Below are positions 16,535 through 25,790 of a stretch of 64,000 nucleotides of DNA, one piece after another (within the stretch, counting starts at the first letter, position 1; every line of letters starts with the position of its first letter). The stretch is from positions 88,485 to 152,484 of the forward strand of contig QUJA01000003.1 of assembly GCA_003480425.1 (NCBI GenBank). The letters run 5' to 3'. The DNA comes from Firmicutes bacterium AM31-12AC (GTDB taxonomy: Bacteria; Bacillota; Clostridia; Lachnospirales; Lachnospiraceae). The position numbers and the translations under genes are program-made. Below the pieces are notes generated by a model. The model ran no database searches, was not told the DNA's origin, and worked only from the letters and a program-made list of their open reading frames with translations.

Positions 16535-18526
16535 CTATTCCTCAGCCTCTTCTATCATTTTTTTATAAGCAGAGCCCTCGTTGAATACTTCTAAATCCCT
16601 GCCTCCATCCTGCATAGCTCTACTGATGTTTTCTTGGATTTCCTCAAGACATTCTAACAGAATCGGATTAAATTCCCCAGCTCTCTCATGCAATAAAATA
16701 CGCATTGCTTCCTTGTGAGAAACACCTTTCTTATTCACACGGTCCCGCGTCAATTTATCATAGGCATCTGCCAATGAAACAATCTGTGCTGAAATCGGAA
16801 TCTCTTCCCCTTTAAGTCCATCCGGATAGCCTTTTCCATCATACCTTTCATGATGCCATCTGCATATTTCATAAGCTGTTGTTACCAACTCATCCTCTTT
16901 ATGTGAATCCAGATTTTCAAGCATAGATGCTCCGAGCAAGGTATGTGCCTGTACCAATTCTTTCTCCCGCTCTGTCAACGGCTCTTTTTTATTTAAAACC
17001 TTTTCACTGATTCCGATTTTTCCAATATCATGTAACGCTGACGCTGTTTTAATAACAAGCTGATCCGACCATTTCAGCTTATAGTGGTCTGTCTTTTGAA
17101 CCAATTGTTCCAACAGCATCTCTGTTAAAATATGCATGTGACGGATATGTACTCCGTTTTCGCCATTACGAAGTTCCACGATCTGACTCAACAAATCTAC
17201 CAGTATTCGTTCATTTTTTTCTTTCTCATAAATCTGTTCTGTCACAAGTGCAATCAATCTTCTCTGCTTTGCATATAGCTTGATTACATTACAAACTCTC
17301 TGATAGATAACCTTTGCATCAAATGGCCTGCCAATATACTCCGCTGCCCCCATCCGATATGCTTTCGTCACACTTGCAATGGAATTATCCTGTGAAATAA
17401 CTATAACCGGTATGTCTTTGATCCATTGATTTTCATTCATATATTCCAAAACATCAAAGCCATCCATTCCTGACATAATGATATCTAATAAGATAATTGA
17501 AATTTCTGCCCCATGCTTCTGCAATATTTCAACGCATTCTTCACCACTGGCTGCTTCCATAATATCAAAATCATCTTTTAACATTTCCGCAAGCATTTCT
17601 CTGTTTATCTCTGAATCATCTACAATTAAAACGCGTTGTTTACTTGTTGTTTCTAGATTTTTCGTTTTATCTGTATCAGTCACGATCATATTCTTTTTCT
17701 TTTTTGCCTGATACATCAACTGATCCGCTCTTGCAACTGTTTCTTCAATCGGCTCTTCACCCTTCAATGCCCCGCCAATGCTTGCAGAAATGTGTAACCA
17801 GGAGTATTCCGGTACTTCTGCATCATAGATTCTCTTTTGTATCTGTCTTAATTTTTTTGCAAATACTGTCTCATCAATATCCGGAAGTAAAAGTAAAAAT
17901 TCATCTCCTCCAAATCGGATCAATATATCGGTTTTCCTGATGCATGCCTGAATTTCTCTGGCTACGGTTTTTAAAACCATATCTCCCGCATTATGTCCCA
18001 AAGTATCATTATATAATTTAAAGTCATCCAAATCCATCATTGCAATGCCCATGCGTCCGTTCATTTTTTTCACATAAGCTTCATAATAGCGACGATTATA
18101 TACTCCTGTCAGTGCATCCTGATATAACTCTTCATTATATTGAGTCAACTTACTGATCAAAAGACTTTTCCCTTTAGAATCCAATACTGTTTCATCTTCC
18201 AGACAGGATAACATTTCTACTACATATGCTTTTCCATCAATCTCTACATATCTTGCAATCACATAAAATATCTGCGAGCCGAGATATTCCAGCTTTGTAT
18301 ATTGACTTTTCTCTTGCAGAGCTTTGATTGATATACAATTACTGCATTCTTCTTGCCTGTTCCAAAATGAATAGCACTGGCATGTAACAGGAGTATCTGT
18401 TTCCACTCCATCTATTCTCTTTTTAATATCTTCTGCATCGAGTAGACGAACCACTGAAAATATATTTTCTAAATGTGCAATCCATTCATCTGCCTGTTGT
18501 CTTGTCATAACCACATCTGATTTCAT
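16535..18526 (-). CDS. GGDEF - receiver - HD-GYP cyclic-di-GMP protein
   Basis: The protein has 663 residues from the chosen ATG, which has AAGGGG before it; a longer frame adds 11 codons. The N-terminal PAS-like domain carries a cysteine group (CQCYSFW, then CSNCIS). Then come a GGDEF domain with intact RFGGDEF, a receiver domain with phosphoacceptor Asp in IILLDIIMSG and the Lys replaced around YIGRPFD, and a HD-GYP domain with HDIGKIGI, HTLLGASML and WHHERYDGKGYPDG. The same chain can therefore make and break c-di-GMP, with phosphorylation or redox/metal input deciding the balance. A paralogue of the same layout lies at 27421-29507. It opens a same-strand run with the methyltransferase and SulP genes. 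Confidence 0.9.
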   Translation of the reverse strand: MKSDVVMTRQQADEWIAHLENIFSVVRLLDAEDIKKRIDGVETDTPVTCQCYSFWNRQEECSNCISIKALQEKSQYTKLEYLGSQIFYVIARYVEIDGKAYVVEMLSCLEDETVLDSKGKSLLISKLTQYNEELYQDALTGVYNRRYYEAYVKKMNGRMGIAMMDLDDFKLYNDTLGHNAGDMVLKTVAREIQACIRKTDILIRFGGDEFLLLLPDIDETVFAKKLRQIQKRIYDAEVPEYSWLHISASIGGALKGEEPIEETVARADQLMYQAKKKKNMIVTDTDKTKNLETTSKQRVLIVDDSEINREMLAEMLKDDFDIMEAASGEECVEILQKHGAEISIILLDIIMSGMDGFDVLEYMNENQWIKDIPVIVISQDNSIASVTKAYRMGAAEYIGRPFDAKVIYQRVCNVIKLYAKQRRLIALVTEQIYEKEKNERILVDLLSQIVELRNGENGVHIRHMHILTEMLLEQLVQKTDHYKLKWSDQLVIKTASALHDIGKIGISEKVLNKKEPLTEREKELVQAHTLLGASMLENLDSHKEDELVTTAYEICRWHHERYDGKGYPDGLKGEEIPISAQIVSLADAYDKLTRDRVNKKGVSHKEAMRILLHERAGEFNPILLECLEEIQENISRAMQDGGRDLEVFNEGSAYKKMIEEAEE

Positions 18527-18620
18527 CTTTTTCCCCTTTAGTGTGTAAACCTCATACATTATAAGATAAATGTATACTCTTGTCTATAATATGTATTTTT
18601 ATTTCTTCCATCGTCATAAT

Positions 18621-20918
18621 CTAAAATTCACATTGATTTGAATTCAAGAATTCCTCGAACTTCTCAACGCTAAGTGGCTTAGAAAAATAATATCCCTGAA
18701 ACAGCCTACATCCCATACCTATCAACATTTCTAACTGCTTCTTTGTTTCTACTCCTTCCACAATCACACTCATGCCGATTTTCTCCGCAAGTACAACGAT
18801 GCTTTGTAGAATATCCTGATCTCGCACTTCATTTTCTGTCGCTACCAAAAAATCACGGTCAATTTTCAAAACATTTGCCTTGATGTTCCTCAACATATTC
18901 AAGGATGAATATCCACTTCCAAAATCATCAATTTCAATTTGGAAGCCATACGCTTGAAGCTTTCCCAATATTTTCATGTTTTCTTTGAAATCTGACATCA
19001 GCGTTGTCTCTGTAATCTCTAATTTTAGCCTCTCCGGCTCTATCTCATACTGTTCTATCAGTTGAACAAATGTTTCGTAAATATCCAGGAAGAAAAAGTC
19101 TTTTGTAGAAATGTTTACAGAAATATAATATGGTATTTCTTTTTGCTTCCACTCTTTTAATTTTTGTGCAGCTTTTTCCCACATATACTTGTCTAATTTA
19201 TATACTAATCCAGTCTTTTCCAATGTGTCCATAAATCTGCCCGGAGCAACAACACCTTTTTCAGGATGAATCCAACGTACAAGTGCTTCTGCTCCCTGAA
19301 CCTGACCTTTTGCATCTACCTGTGGCTGCAAGAACATCGCAAATTCTTCTTTATTTAATGCACATTCAAATTCTCCTATGATTGATTTTTCCTTCAGAGA
19401 CTGTATAAGTTGTACTGTATTATAAAATGCAATTCTTTTTTGATAATTGTTTTTAATTGTCCCACCGGCTATATTCGCCTTATCGCACATAATGCTTATC
19501 GGCTCTTCTATGTCTCCGACTTCATATACCCCTGCATATATACGCAAATGAAAAACATTACTTGTAAATTCCTCTTCTATTTTCTGAATTGCATCACTGA
19601 TACGCTCTGTCGAGAATTCGGATTCCGGAATGCACATTGCAAAATGATCACCTTGTATTCTGGCGCACAACACCTTTTCTGTTCCGTAACTTTCCATAGA
19701 CGCTGCCTGTCTACAGAGAATCTCATCTCCTTTTGCAATTCCGAAAATATCATTTACAAACTTAAAAGATTCAATATTCGTGTATAATATATAAAAGCTT
19801 TCATCTGAATATTTATGCAGTAATTGATATGTTTCTTCATAAAACTGTTCTTTATTTAACATTCCTGTCAAACTGTCATGTGTTGCACGATATTGTTCAT
19901 ACTCCAGCTTTTCCTGTTCTTTTGTCCTGTCATAAAATGTAAAACAAACTCCGACCACAACATCTTTCTCATCGTGGAGCTGTGTGACCACGATTTCAAA
20001 TTTTCTGTCTTTTCCCTCTTTTCCTCCATACGCTGTGTGGTATATAATCGAAGATTGCACAAAATCTTCTTTATTTCCCGTATACCATTTCCTGTATTGT
20101 CTTTCTATAGTACCCAGATCTTCTCCTATTTGACAAAGCTCTTTTACTACATCATTACAGTATATACATCTGCCGAGATTATCAAAACAGATTATCCCGC
20201 TATTGGATTCCTGTATTAATAATGCAAATGTTTTCTGCAGTAATTCATTTGGCACATAGCACAAACTAAAATAATAAATAAAAACGGATGTTATACTAAA
20301 AAATACAAATGACAGATTATATTCTCCCCTTATCCGTACTGCAAATACAGCTGCGATCCCATCTAATAAAAATGCCAGTCCAATCATTGTATAACGTATC
20401 CGATAAAAACGCGATGTTTTAAGAATAACGATGCAATATGTCAAAAGCATTATCGCAATAATCCCCACCGTATATATGCTATGCATCATCCGAACATATT
20501 GCCAGCTTCCGTAATATATCTGCTTTTGAGCATCTGCTGTAATCTCCACATAAAATATCTGTTTTGACCATATATTAGCCAAAGCAAACAACGTATCCAG
20601 ACTCGCATAGACTATCATTGCATTTCTTATAAATCTGACTTCTTTAAACTGCTCTGTATAGCGCTGCGTAAAAGCCATCAACAATAGTAAAAGCCAGTCT
20701 ACTCCTGCCATAAGAAGACTCTTGAGTACTGTCGCCACCTGAGGGTTCGAAGTATATATATACATTGTAGATAGGATCGCACATGCACATGCAGCCATCT
20801 CATATACCCACACACTTTTCGCCAATTCTCCATTCTTTCGTCTTGCCCTGTCTGCACAGATTCCCAGCAGCACACATCCTAGGATATTGATTCCTCTCAC
20901 TATGAACATACCCTTCAT
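18621..20918 (-). CDS. Membrane c-di-GMP phosphodiesterase (7TM, PAS, degenerate GGDEF, EAL)
   Basis: The protein has 765 residues: about seven membrane helices (1-235), a PAS domain (about 240-345; ESNSGIICFDNLGRCIYCN), a GGDEF-like domain (about 350-500) whose signature reads QGDHF, and an EAL domain (about 515-760). The EAL part is intact: AEALVRW, SVNIS, EITET, IDDFGSGYSSL, KIDRDFL and VEGVET. It should therefore hydrolyse c-di-GMP in response to a membrane or cytoplasmic PAS signal. It shares its domain logic with 11640-14069, but the sensory halves are different. It is the most upstream gene of the minus-strand c-di-GMP block; the gap before it holds repeat 20928-21023. Confidence 0.85.
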   Translation of the reverse strand: MKGMFIVRGINILGCVLLGICADRARRKNGELAKSVWVYEMAACACAILSTMYIYTSNPQVATVLKSLLMAGVDWLLLLLMAFTQRYTEQFKEVRFIRNAMIVYASLDTLFALANIWSKQIFYVEITADAQKQIYYGSWQYVRMMHSIYTVGIIAIMLLTYCIVILKTSRFYRIRYTMIGLAFLLDGIAAVFAVRIRGEYNLSFVFFSITSVFIYYFSLCYVPNELLQKTFALLIQESNSGIICFDNLGRCIYCNDVVKELCQIGEDLGTIERQYRKWYTGNKEDFVQSSIIYHTAYGGKEGKDRKFEIVVTQLHDEKDVVVGVCFTFYDRTKEQEKLEYEQYRATHDSLTGMLNKEQFYEETYQLLHKYSDESFYILYTNIESFKFVNDIFGIAKGDEILCRQAASMESYGTEKVLCARIQGDHFAMCIPESEFSTERISDAIQKIEEEFTSNVFHLRIYAGVYEVGDIEEPISIMCDKANIAGGTIKNNYQKRIAFYNTVQLIQSLKEKSIIGEFECALNKEEFAMFLQPQVDAKGQVQGAEALVRWIHPEKGVVAPGRFMDTLEKTGLVYKLDKYMWEKAAQKLKEWKQKEIPYYISVNISTKDFFFLDIYETFVQLIEQYEIEPERLKLEITETTLMSDFKENMKILGKLQAYGFQIEIDDFGSGYSSLNMLRNIKANVLKIDRDFLVATENEVRDQDILQSIVVLAEKIGMSVIVEGVETKKQLEMLIGMGCRLFQGYYFSKPLSVEKFEEFLNSNQCEF

Positions 20919-20927
20919 TCCCCCTTC

Positions 20928-21023
20928 TTCAAGTCAAACGCACGTGAGGCCTGGTGCGTGATTAAGGTCAGCGTAAGCTGACATATTCTCATTAAAATCA
21001 CTACACATCCTCACAGAGCGTTT
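20928..21023 (+). repeat. 97-nt hairpin repeat, copy R1
   Basis: This copy is diverged from R2 (27320-27416) and R3 (48149-48246) but keeps the fold. CGTGAG pairs with CTCAC, GTGATT with AATCAC, and TCAGC with GCTGA. Two base pairs that are C-G in R3 are T-A here, so pairing is preserved although sequence changed. It fills the gap between the ZIP gene and the EAL gene. Confidence 0.8.
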
Positions 21024-21038
21024 TCCTATGTACTTTTG

Positions 21039-21815
21039 CTATCCAAGTGCCACATCCAGCATCATCATAACAGTAAATCCTACCGCAAAAAATACTGTCC
21101 CTATATTGGAATGTTCGCCTTGAGACATCTCTGGAATCAACTCCTCAACCACAACATAGATCATTGCACCTGCCGCAAAGCTTAAAAGATATGGCATTGA
21201 CGGAATGATCAATCCTGCTGCTAAAACTGTCAGTACTGCTCCTATCGGTTCTACAATTCCAGACAATACACCAGCCACAAATGCTTTTGGTTTCTTCATT
21301 CCTTCTGCTCTAAGCGGCAATGAAATAATTGCCCCCTCTGGGAAGTTCTGTATTGCAATTCCAATAGATAAGGCAAGTGCACCTGCTGCTGTAATCTTTT
21401 CATTTCCAGATAAGTATCCTGCATAAACCACTCCGACTGCCATACCTTCCGGAATATTGTGAAGCGTTACTGCCAGCACCATCATCGTTGTCCTCTGTAA
21501 TTTACTCTTTGGTCCTTCTGCTTTCTCACTATTCCGATGCAAATGCGGAATTGCACGATCTAGTAACAACAAAAAAAGTACCCCGGCCCAGAATCCTGTC
21601 ACTGCCGGAATAAACGACCATTTCCCCATATTTTCTGACTGCTCGATTGCCGGAATTAACAGACTCCATACGGATGCTGCTATCATTACTCCTGCGGCAA
21701 ATCCAGTCAACGACCGCTCTACAGAATCACTCAGCGAATTTTTCATAAAAAATACACATGCTGCGCCAAGCGAAGTCCCTAGAAACGGAATTAAAATAAT
21801 ATAGATATCTTTCAT
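21039..21815 (-). CDS. ZIP-family metal transporter
   Basis: The 258 residues form about eight membrane helices. The two metal-site helices are clear: VTLHNIPEGMAVG and IAIQNFPEGAIIS, with SGIVEPIGAVL in the following helix and VVEELIPE near the end. It is closest in look to the ZupT/GufA group, which imports zinc, iron, manganese or cobalt across the inner membrane. A short His-containing loop (IPHLHRN) lies between helices 3 and 4. GGAGAGG precedes the ATG. The neighbouring riboswitch-controlled CbiK-like gene is on the same strand but is separated by its own terminator, so cobalt as ligand is only a suggestion. Confidence 0.9.
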   Translation of the reverse strand: MKDIYIILIPFLGTSLGAACVFFMKNSLSDSVERSLTGFAAGVMIAASVWSLLIPAIEQSENMGKWSFIPAVTGFWAGVLFLLLLDRAIPHLHRNSEKAEGPKSKLQRTTMMVLAVTLHNIPEGMAVGVVYAGYLSGNEKITAAGALALSIGIAIQNFPEGAIISLPLRAEGMKKPKAFVAGVLSGIVEPIGAVLTVLAAGLIIPSMPYLLSFAAGAMIYVVVEELIPEMSQGEHSNIGTVFFAVGFTVMMMLDVALG

Positions 21816-21901
21816 ATCCTCTCCTTTATATTGACATTCTCATCATGTTCGTTATTACATATCTATAAATATTTTACTTTTTTATCCTATGTTATGCAAC
21901 C

Positions 21902-21951
21902 AAAAAAGAAGATATTCGATTCATTTTCCTAAATCGAATATCTTCTTTGTA
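21902..21951 (-). terminator. Strong terminator after the CbiK-like lipoprotein gene
   Basis: A perfect 17-bp stem (AAAGAAGATATTCGATT with AATCGAATATCTTCTTT) surrounds a 10-nt loop and ends in a T-run on the minus strand, a few bases after the gene stop. Confidence 0.9.
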
Positions 21952-21955
21952 TTTA

Positions 21956-23551
21956 CTATTCTGCTTTTACCGGATTGGATACGCTCACCTTATGATCGTA
22001 CCATTTTCCTTTTGTTCCAATTAAAGCAAGATCAAATTCTTTATCAAGTGCCGGAACGGGAACATCGAATCCATTCACCTCTTCGCTTGTTCCATCACTG
22101 TATTTTACTGTATCAGTCGTAGGTTCTAACAGCTTTGCTCCATCTTTCTGTGCATCTTCTGCTGTTCCCTCGAACAGATTTACAATATTTTTAGACACAA
22201 GACTGATATGGATTGTCATCTTACCATTTTTTACTGTTAGTGTTCCTTTTCCATCCATTGCCTCATTTACATGAAACATAGAACTGTCTGTATTAAATTC
22301 TGCTGTATATGTTCCATCTTCCAATGCTGTTTTTGATGTCTGCTCTGTTTTGATTCCTTCTGCGTCCATTGCTGCTTTTGTATGTGCCACATATAACTGC
22401 TGGATGTCAGAAATCTCTCCAAGGCCTGCAATCTGTGTCTCTACACTGTCAAATTCCTTAGATGCCTCAAACTGACTCTTCCATGAATCATCATCATCAC
22501 CTGCCATATCGTTGTTAGCATGATCTCCTGCCACAACCATAAGTGGACGGAGGATTACGTTTTTATATCCTGCATCTTTTACTTTTTCAATCACTGCTTC
22601 ACATGATGTATCTTCCGGTTCTCCTTCTACTGTTCCGATAAATACATTCTTGTATCCCAGTTTTTCCATCTGTGTCTGCATCTGCGAATAACTGATCTTT
22701 GCTGTATGAGATGTTCCGTGTCCCATAAATACAAATGCTGTTCCATCTTCAGCTGCTGCATCTAAGCTATCATATTTTGCTGTTTTTACAGCTTCTGCTG
22801 TGATTGCTTTTGCTACAGCTTCTTTATCTTCATTGATTGCGGATGCATCTGATCCAACTTCTCCAAGAAGTGGTTCTGCAATTTTTACAGTTTCAAATTT
22901 ATCCTGATATTTCTCAACTGCCTCTGTCAGTTCATCATATTCTGCTCCATGCATCAAATGTGTTGGCTGAATGATCAGATTCTTAACACCATTATCTACT
23001 GCACGATCCAGTGCCTGTTCTACATTATCAATTTTCTCGTCATCACGAGCCTGTACATGATTGATAATAATCTGTGCTGTAAATGCTCTTCTTACGGACC
23101 AATCAGGATAAGCTTCCTGAAGTGCCTTCTCCACACCACCGATATCTGCTGCACGGCTGTCATTGAATGATGTTCCAAAGCTTACTACTAAAAGCTCATT
23201 CTCCCCGATGTCATCTGCATTGAGCGGATCATCCTTTGATGCATCTCCTGTGTCTCTTCCAAAATAATCTGGATCTGCATTCTCTCCCTCTACCAATTCT
23301 TTCTGTGCATCCGTAAGTGCATCCCAGGCCTCTTTAGCCGCTTTACACTGCTCATCTGTTTTGTCTGTTCTTTCCTGTACATAAATGTCGTCGATCAGCT
23401 TTGCAACTTTATCGGCTGCCGCCTGATCACTGTCTTTTGTTGTATCCTCTGTTTTCGTGCTGTCTGTTGTTTTTGCAGAATTTCCACATCCACCTAACAT
23501 AGATACACTCATTGCTGCTGCGATACATAAGATTACCAGTTTCTTTTTCAT
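21956..23551 (-). CDS. Secreted CbiK-like lipoprotein (sirohydrochlorin cobaltochelatase fold) with extra C-terminal domain
   Basis: The protein has 531 residues. The signal peptide ends in lipobox LGGC with Cys22. Residues about 40-85 form a helical ALTDAQKELV-type module. About 118-400 is a CbiK domain: LLVVSFGTSF, PTHLMHGAEYDEL, VFMGHGTSH and RPLMVVAGDHANND, which include the metal-ligand histidines of the chelatase. About 408-525 is a beta-rich domain (DGTYTAEF, GTLTVKNGKMT, DKEFDLALIGT) like those attached to Lachnospiraceae metal-uptake lipoproteins. Ordinary CbiK is cytoplasmic and about 260 residues long; a lipid-anchored version more likely binds or delivers cobalt, a tetrapyrrole or heme outside. 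The cobalamin riboswitch upstream supports a role in B12 or cobalt supply. Confidence 0.85.
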   Translation of the reverse strand: MKKKLVILCIAAAMSVSMLGGCGNSAKTTDSTKTEDTTKDSDQAAADKVAKLIDDIYVQERTDKTDEQCKAAKEAWDALTDAQKELVEGENADPDYFGRDTGDASKDDPLNADDIGENELLVVSFGTSFNDSRAADIGGVEKALQEAYPDWSVRRAFTAQIIINHVQARDDEKIDNVEQALDRAVDNGVKNLIIQPTHLMHGAEYDELTEAVEKYQDKFETVKIAEPLLGEVGSDASAINEDKEAVAKAITAEAVKTAKYDSLDAAAEDGTAFVFMGHGTSHTAKISYSQMQTQMEKLGYKNVFIGTVEGEPEDTSCEAVIEKVKDAGYKNVILRPLMVVAGDHANNDMAGDDDDSWKSQFEASKEFDSVETQIAGLGEISDIQQLYVAHTKAAMDAEGIKTEQTSKTALEDGTYTAEFNTDSSMFHVNEAMDGKGTLTVKNGKMTIHISLVSKNIVNLFEGTAEDAQKDGAKLLEPTTDTVKYSDGTSEEVNGFDVPVPALDKEFDLALIGTKGKWYDHKVSVSNPVKAE

Positions 23552-23667
23552 TGTTGTCCTCCTGTTTATAACTGTTTTTTGCCATACATTTTATACAAAT
23601 GCAATTTTTCGGAGTCTATTTCGTACTGCCAGTTCCTCGTGGCCTGAATATTCTATTCCTGTACTGT

Positions 23668-23805
23668 GAAAGGCAGGTCTCCCGGCTCATTGCTCAATCG
23701 CTTCTTTTCTCCTTCCCAGTTTCCTAGTGGAGTATCGCATAAGCTTGCAAAATACGGTGACGAGTTCGTACAGGATTCTCACCTGTTTCCCTTTTCACCA
23801 GTCAA
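23668..23805 (-). promoter_or_regulatory. Cobalamin riboswitch
   Basis: On the minus strand the sequence reads GGTGAAAAGGGAA, CAGGTGAGAATCCTG, GGGAAGG and finally the B12 box GAGCCGGGAGACCTGCCT (about 23670-23687). These are the core conserved blocks of the adenosylcobalamin aptamer in the right order. The CbiK-like lipoprotein gene begins about 117 nt downstream, so the gene should be off when cobalamin is plentiful. A separate perfect hairpin (AGTCAAAA/TTTTGACT) lies just upstream. Confidence 0.95.
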
Positions 23806-23916
23806 AATTACTTTTGACTGACACCTCACACATTTCTATGCAATTGTATTATTCTTTATGTAAAGCAGTATTATCTTAGCATGGGTACCTTGTACTGTCA
23901 AATGAAAGCCAACGAA

Positions 23917-23967
23917 ACAAAAAAGGTAGCGGCTCTTTTCCCATGAATAAGAGTCACTACCTTTTTT
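23917..23967 (-). terminator. Terminator after pgi
   Basis: AAAGGTAGTGACTCTT pairs with AAGAGCCGCTACCTTT (one or two mismatches) and is followed by a T-run on the minus strand, 13 nt after the pgi stop. It separates pgi from the riboswitch transcript. Confidence 0.85.
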
Positions 23968-23979
23968 CCTATTGAATCT

Positions 23980-25559
23980 TTAAATATTTAACAGATCACT
24001 AAATACTTTCAATGCTCCGTCTGTCTCGTGTGCAAGTACACGTTTTGCAAGAACTTTACCAAGCTGTACACCTTCCTGGTCAAAGCTGTTTACATTCCAT
24101 ACAAATCCCTGGAACATAATCTTGTTCTCAAAGTGTGCAAGCAATGCTCCAAGAGCCTGTGGTGTCAACTGATCACCAACGATAATGCTTGATGGACGTC
24201 CACCTTCAAAGTTTTTATTACGATTCTCATCTTCTTTACCACATGCAAATGCTACAATCTGTGCAGCTACGTTCGCACATAATTTCTGCTGGCTTGTGCT
24301 ATCCTGGATAACAACATCTGTACCAATCTGGCTGTTCTTAAATCCAACAAACTGAAGCGGCACGATATCTGTTCCCTGATGCAGAAGCTGATAGAATGAA
24401 TGCTGTCCGTTTGTTCCCGGCTCACCAAAAATAACCGGACCTGTTACATAATCTACCGGCTCACCAAAGCGGTTTACTGATTTACCATTAGATTCCATAT
24501 CAAGCTGCTGTAAATGTGCCGGGAAACGGCTAAGTGCCTGTGAATATGGAAGAACTGCTGTGCTTGGATAACCAAGTACATTTCTCTCATATACACCGAT
24601 CAATGCATCCAGCATCTCCGGATTCTGACGAATGTCTTTATTCATAGCAAGCTTGTCTTCTTCTGCTGCACCTTCCAGGAACTGTGCAAATACTTCCGGT
24701 CCAAATGCCAGTGATAATACAGCTCCTCCAACTGCTGATGTAGAAGAGAAACGACCTCCGATATAATCATCCATAAAGAATGCTGCAAGATAATCATCAC
24801 TCTTAGCTAATGGGGATGTCTCACTTGTAACTGCGATCATATGTTTAGAAGCGTCTAATCCTGCATTCTTCAATGCATCTTTGACAAATGATTCATTTGT
24901 CAATGTCTCAAGTGTTGTACCTGATTTTGACACAAGTACGAAAATAGAATGTGCAACATCAATAGAATTCAGAACTGCTGCTGCATCATCCGGGTCTACA
25001 TTACTGATGAATTTTGCTTCCATCTTAAATGTATTGTTCTTTTTAGCCCAGTTTTCAAGTGCAAGATACATCGCGCGAGGACCAAGGTCACTTCCGCCGA
25101 TACCAATCTGAACAACTGTTGTAAATTTCTCTCCAGCTGCATTTGTAATCTCGCCTGCATGTACTTTATTTGCAAAGTCTGCAATCTTTTCCTGCTGTTC
25201 TACATAGAAAGCACGTTTATCTACTCCGTCTGCCTCTACTGCATCACCGAGCTGTCCGCGTGTCATGTGATGGAGAACAAGACGTTTTTCTCCTGTGTTA
25301 ATTACTTCTCCGTTGTAAAGAGCTTCGAATTTTTCTGTCAGCTGTGCTTCTTCTGCCAATTTGCCAAGTGCTGCAAGTACCTCTTCGTCAACCTGTTTTG
25401 CTGCATAGTTGTATGCCAGTCCGGCTGCCATAGGTATACTGTAATTTTTACTCTCTTTGCACCATTCTCTCCTGACATTACCTCTGCAAGTTTTACTTTA
25501 TTTGTCTTTGCCAGTTCCTGATAAGAAGTAAGCTTATCTAAGTTGTTCCAAGTGATCAT
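23980..25559 (-). CDS. pgi: Glucose-6-phosphate isomerase, with a one-base frameshift near the N-terminus
   Basis: The two frames together encode a normal 526-residue enzyme interconverting glucose-6-phosphate and fructose-6-phosphate. The first about 38 codons (MITWNNLDKL to GAKRV) are in one frame with a strong AGGAGG; the rest, from MAAGLAYNYAAK on, is in another. Restoring one A in the run at 25445-25449 (TTTTT on the plus strand) joins them as V-K-N-Y-S-I-P-M-A-A. Signature segments are intact: GIGGSDLGPRAMY, VSKSGTT, GGRFSSTSAVGG and the GTNGQHSFYQLLHQG catalytic region. A single-base loss in a central enzyme suggests a sequencing or assembly error, though slippage cannot be excluded. 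Confidence 0.9.
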
Positions 25560-25708
25560 AATTAATCCTCCTATTTCTTACACCCTTTATTTTAACTCTC
25601 ATCAATGTTTTGATTATACTCTTGTTTTGCTATAAATTCAAGATAATGCTAACATGCTTTCAAAATCTGTTTTACTAAAAATGTACCTCAAAATATACAC
25701 AAAAAACC

Positions 25709-25737
25709 TTGTATGTTTTTTTTCACCATGCTATGAT
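25709..25737 (+). promoter_or_regulatory. Promoter of the MATE gene at 25791
   Basis: TTGTAT and TATGAT are separated by exactly 17 nt and lie 54 nt before the start codon. The region is very AT-rich, with a T-run in the spacer. Confidence 0.6.
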
Positions 25738-25790
25738 AATTAATTAGTGTTTTTATACAACTTCAAAAAAATAACCACAAGGAGGAAAAC

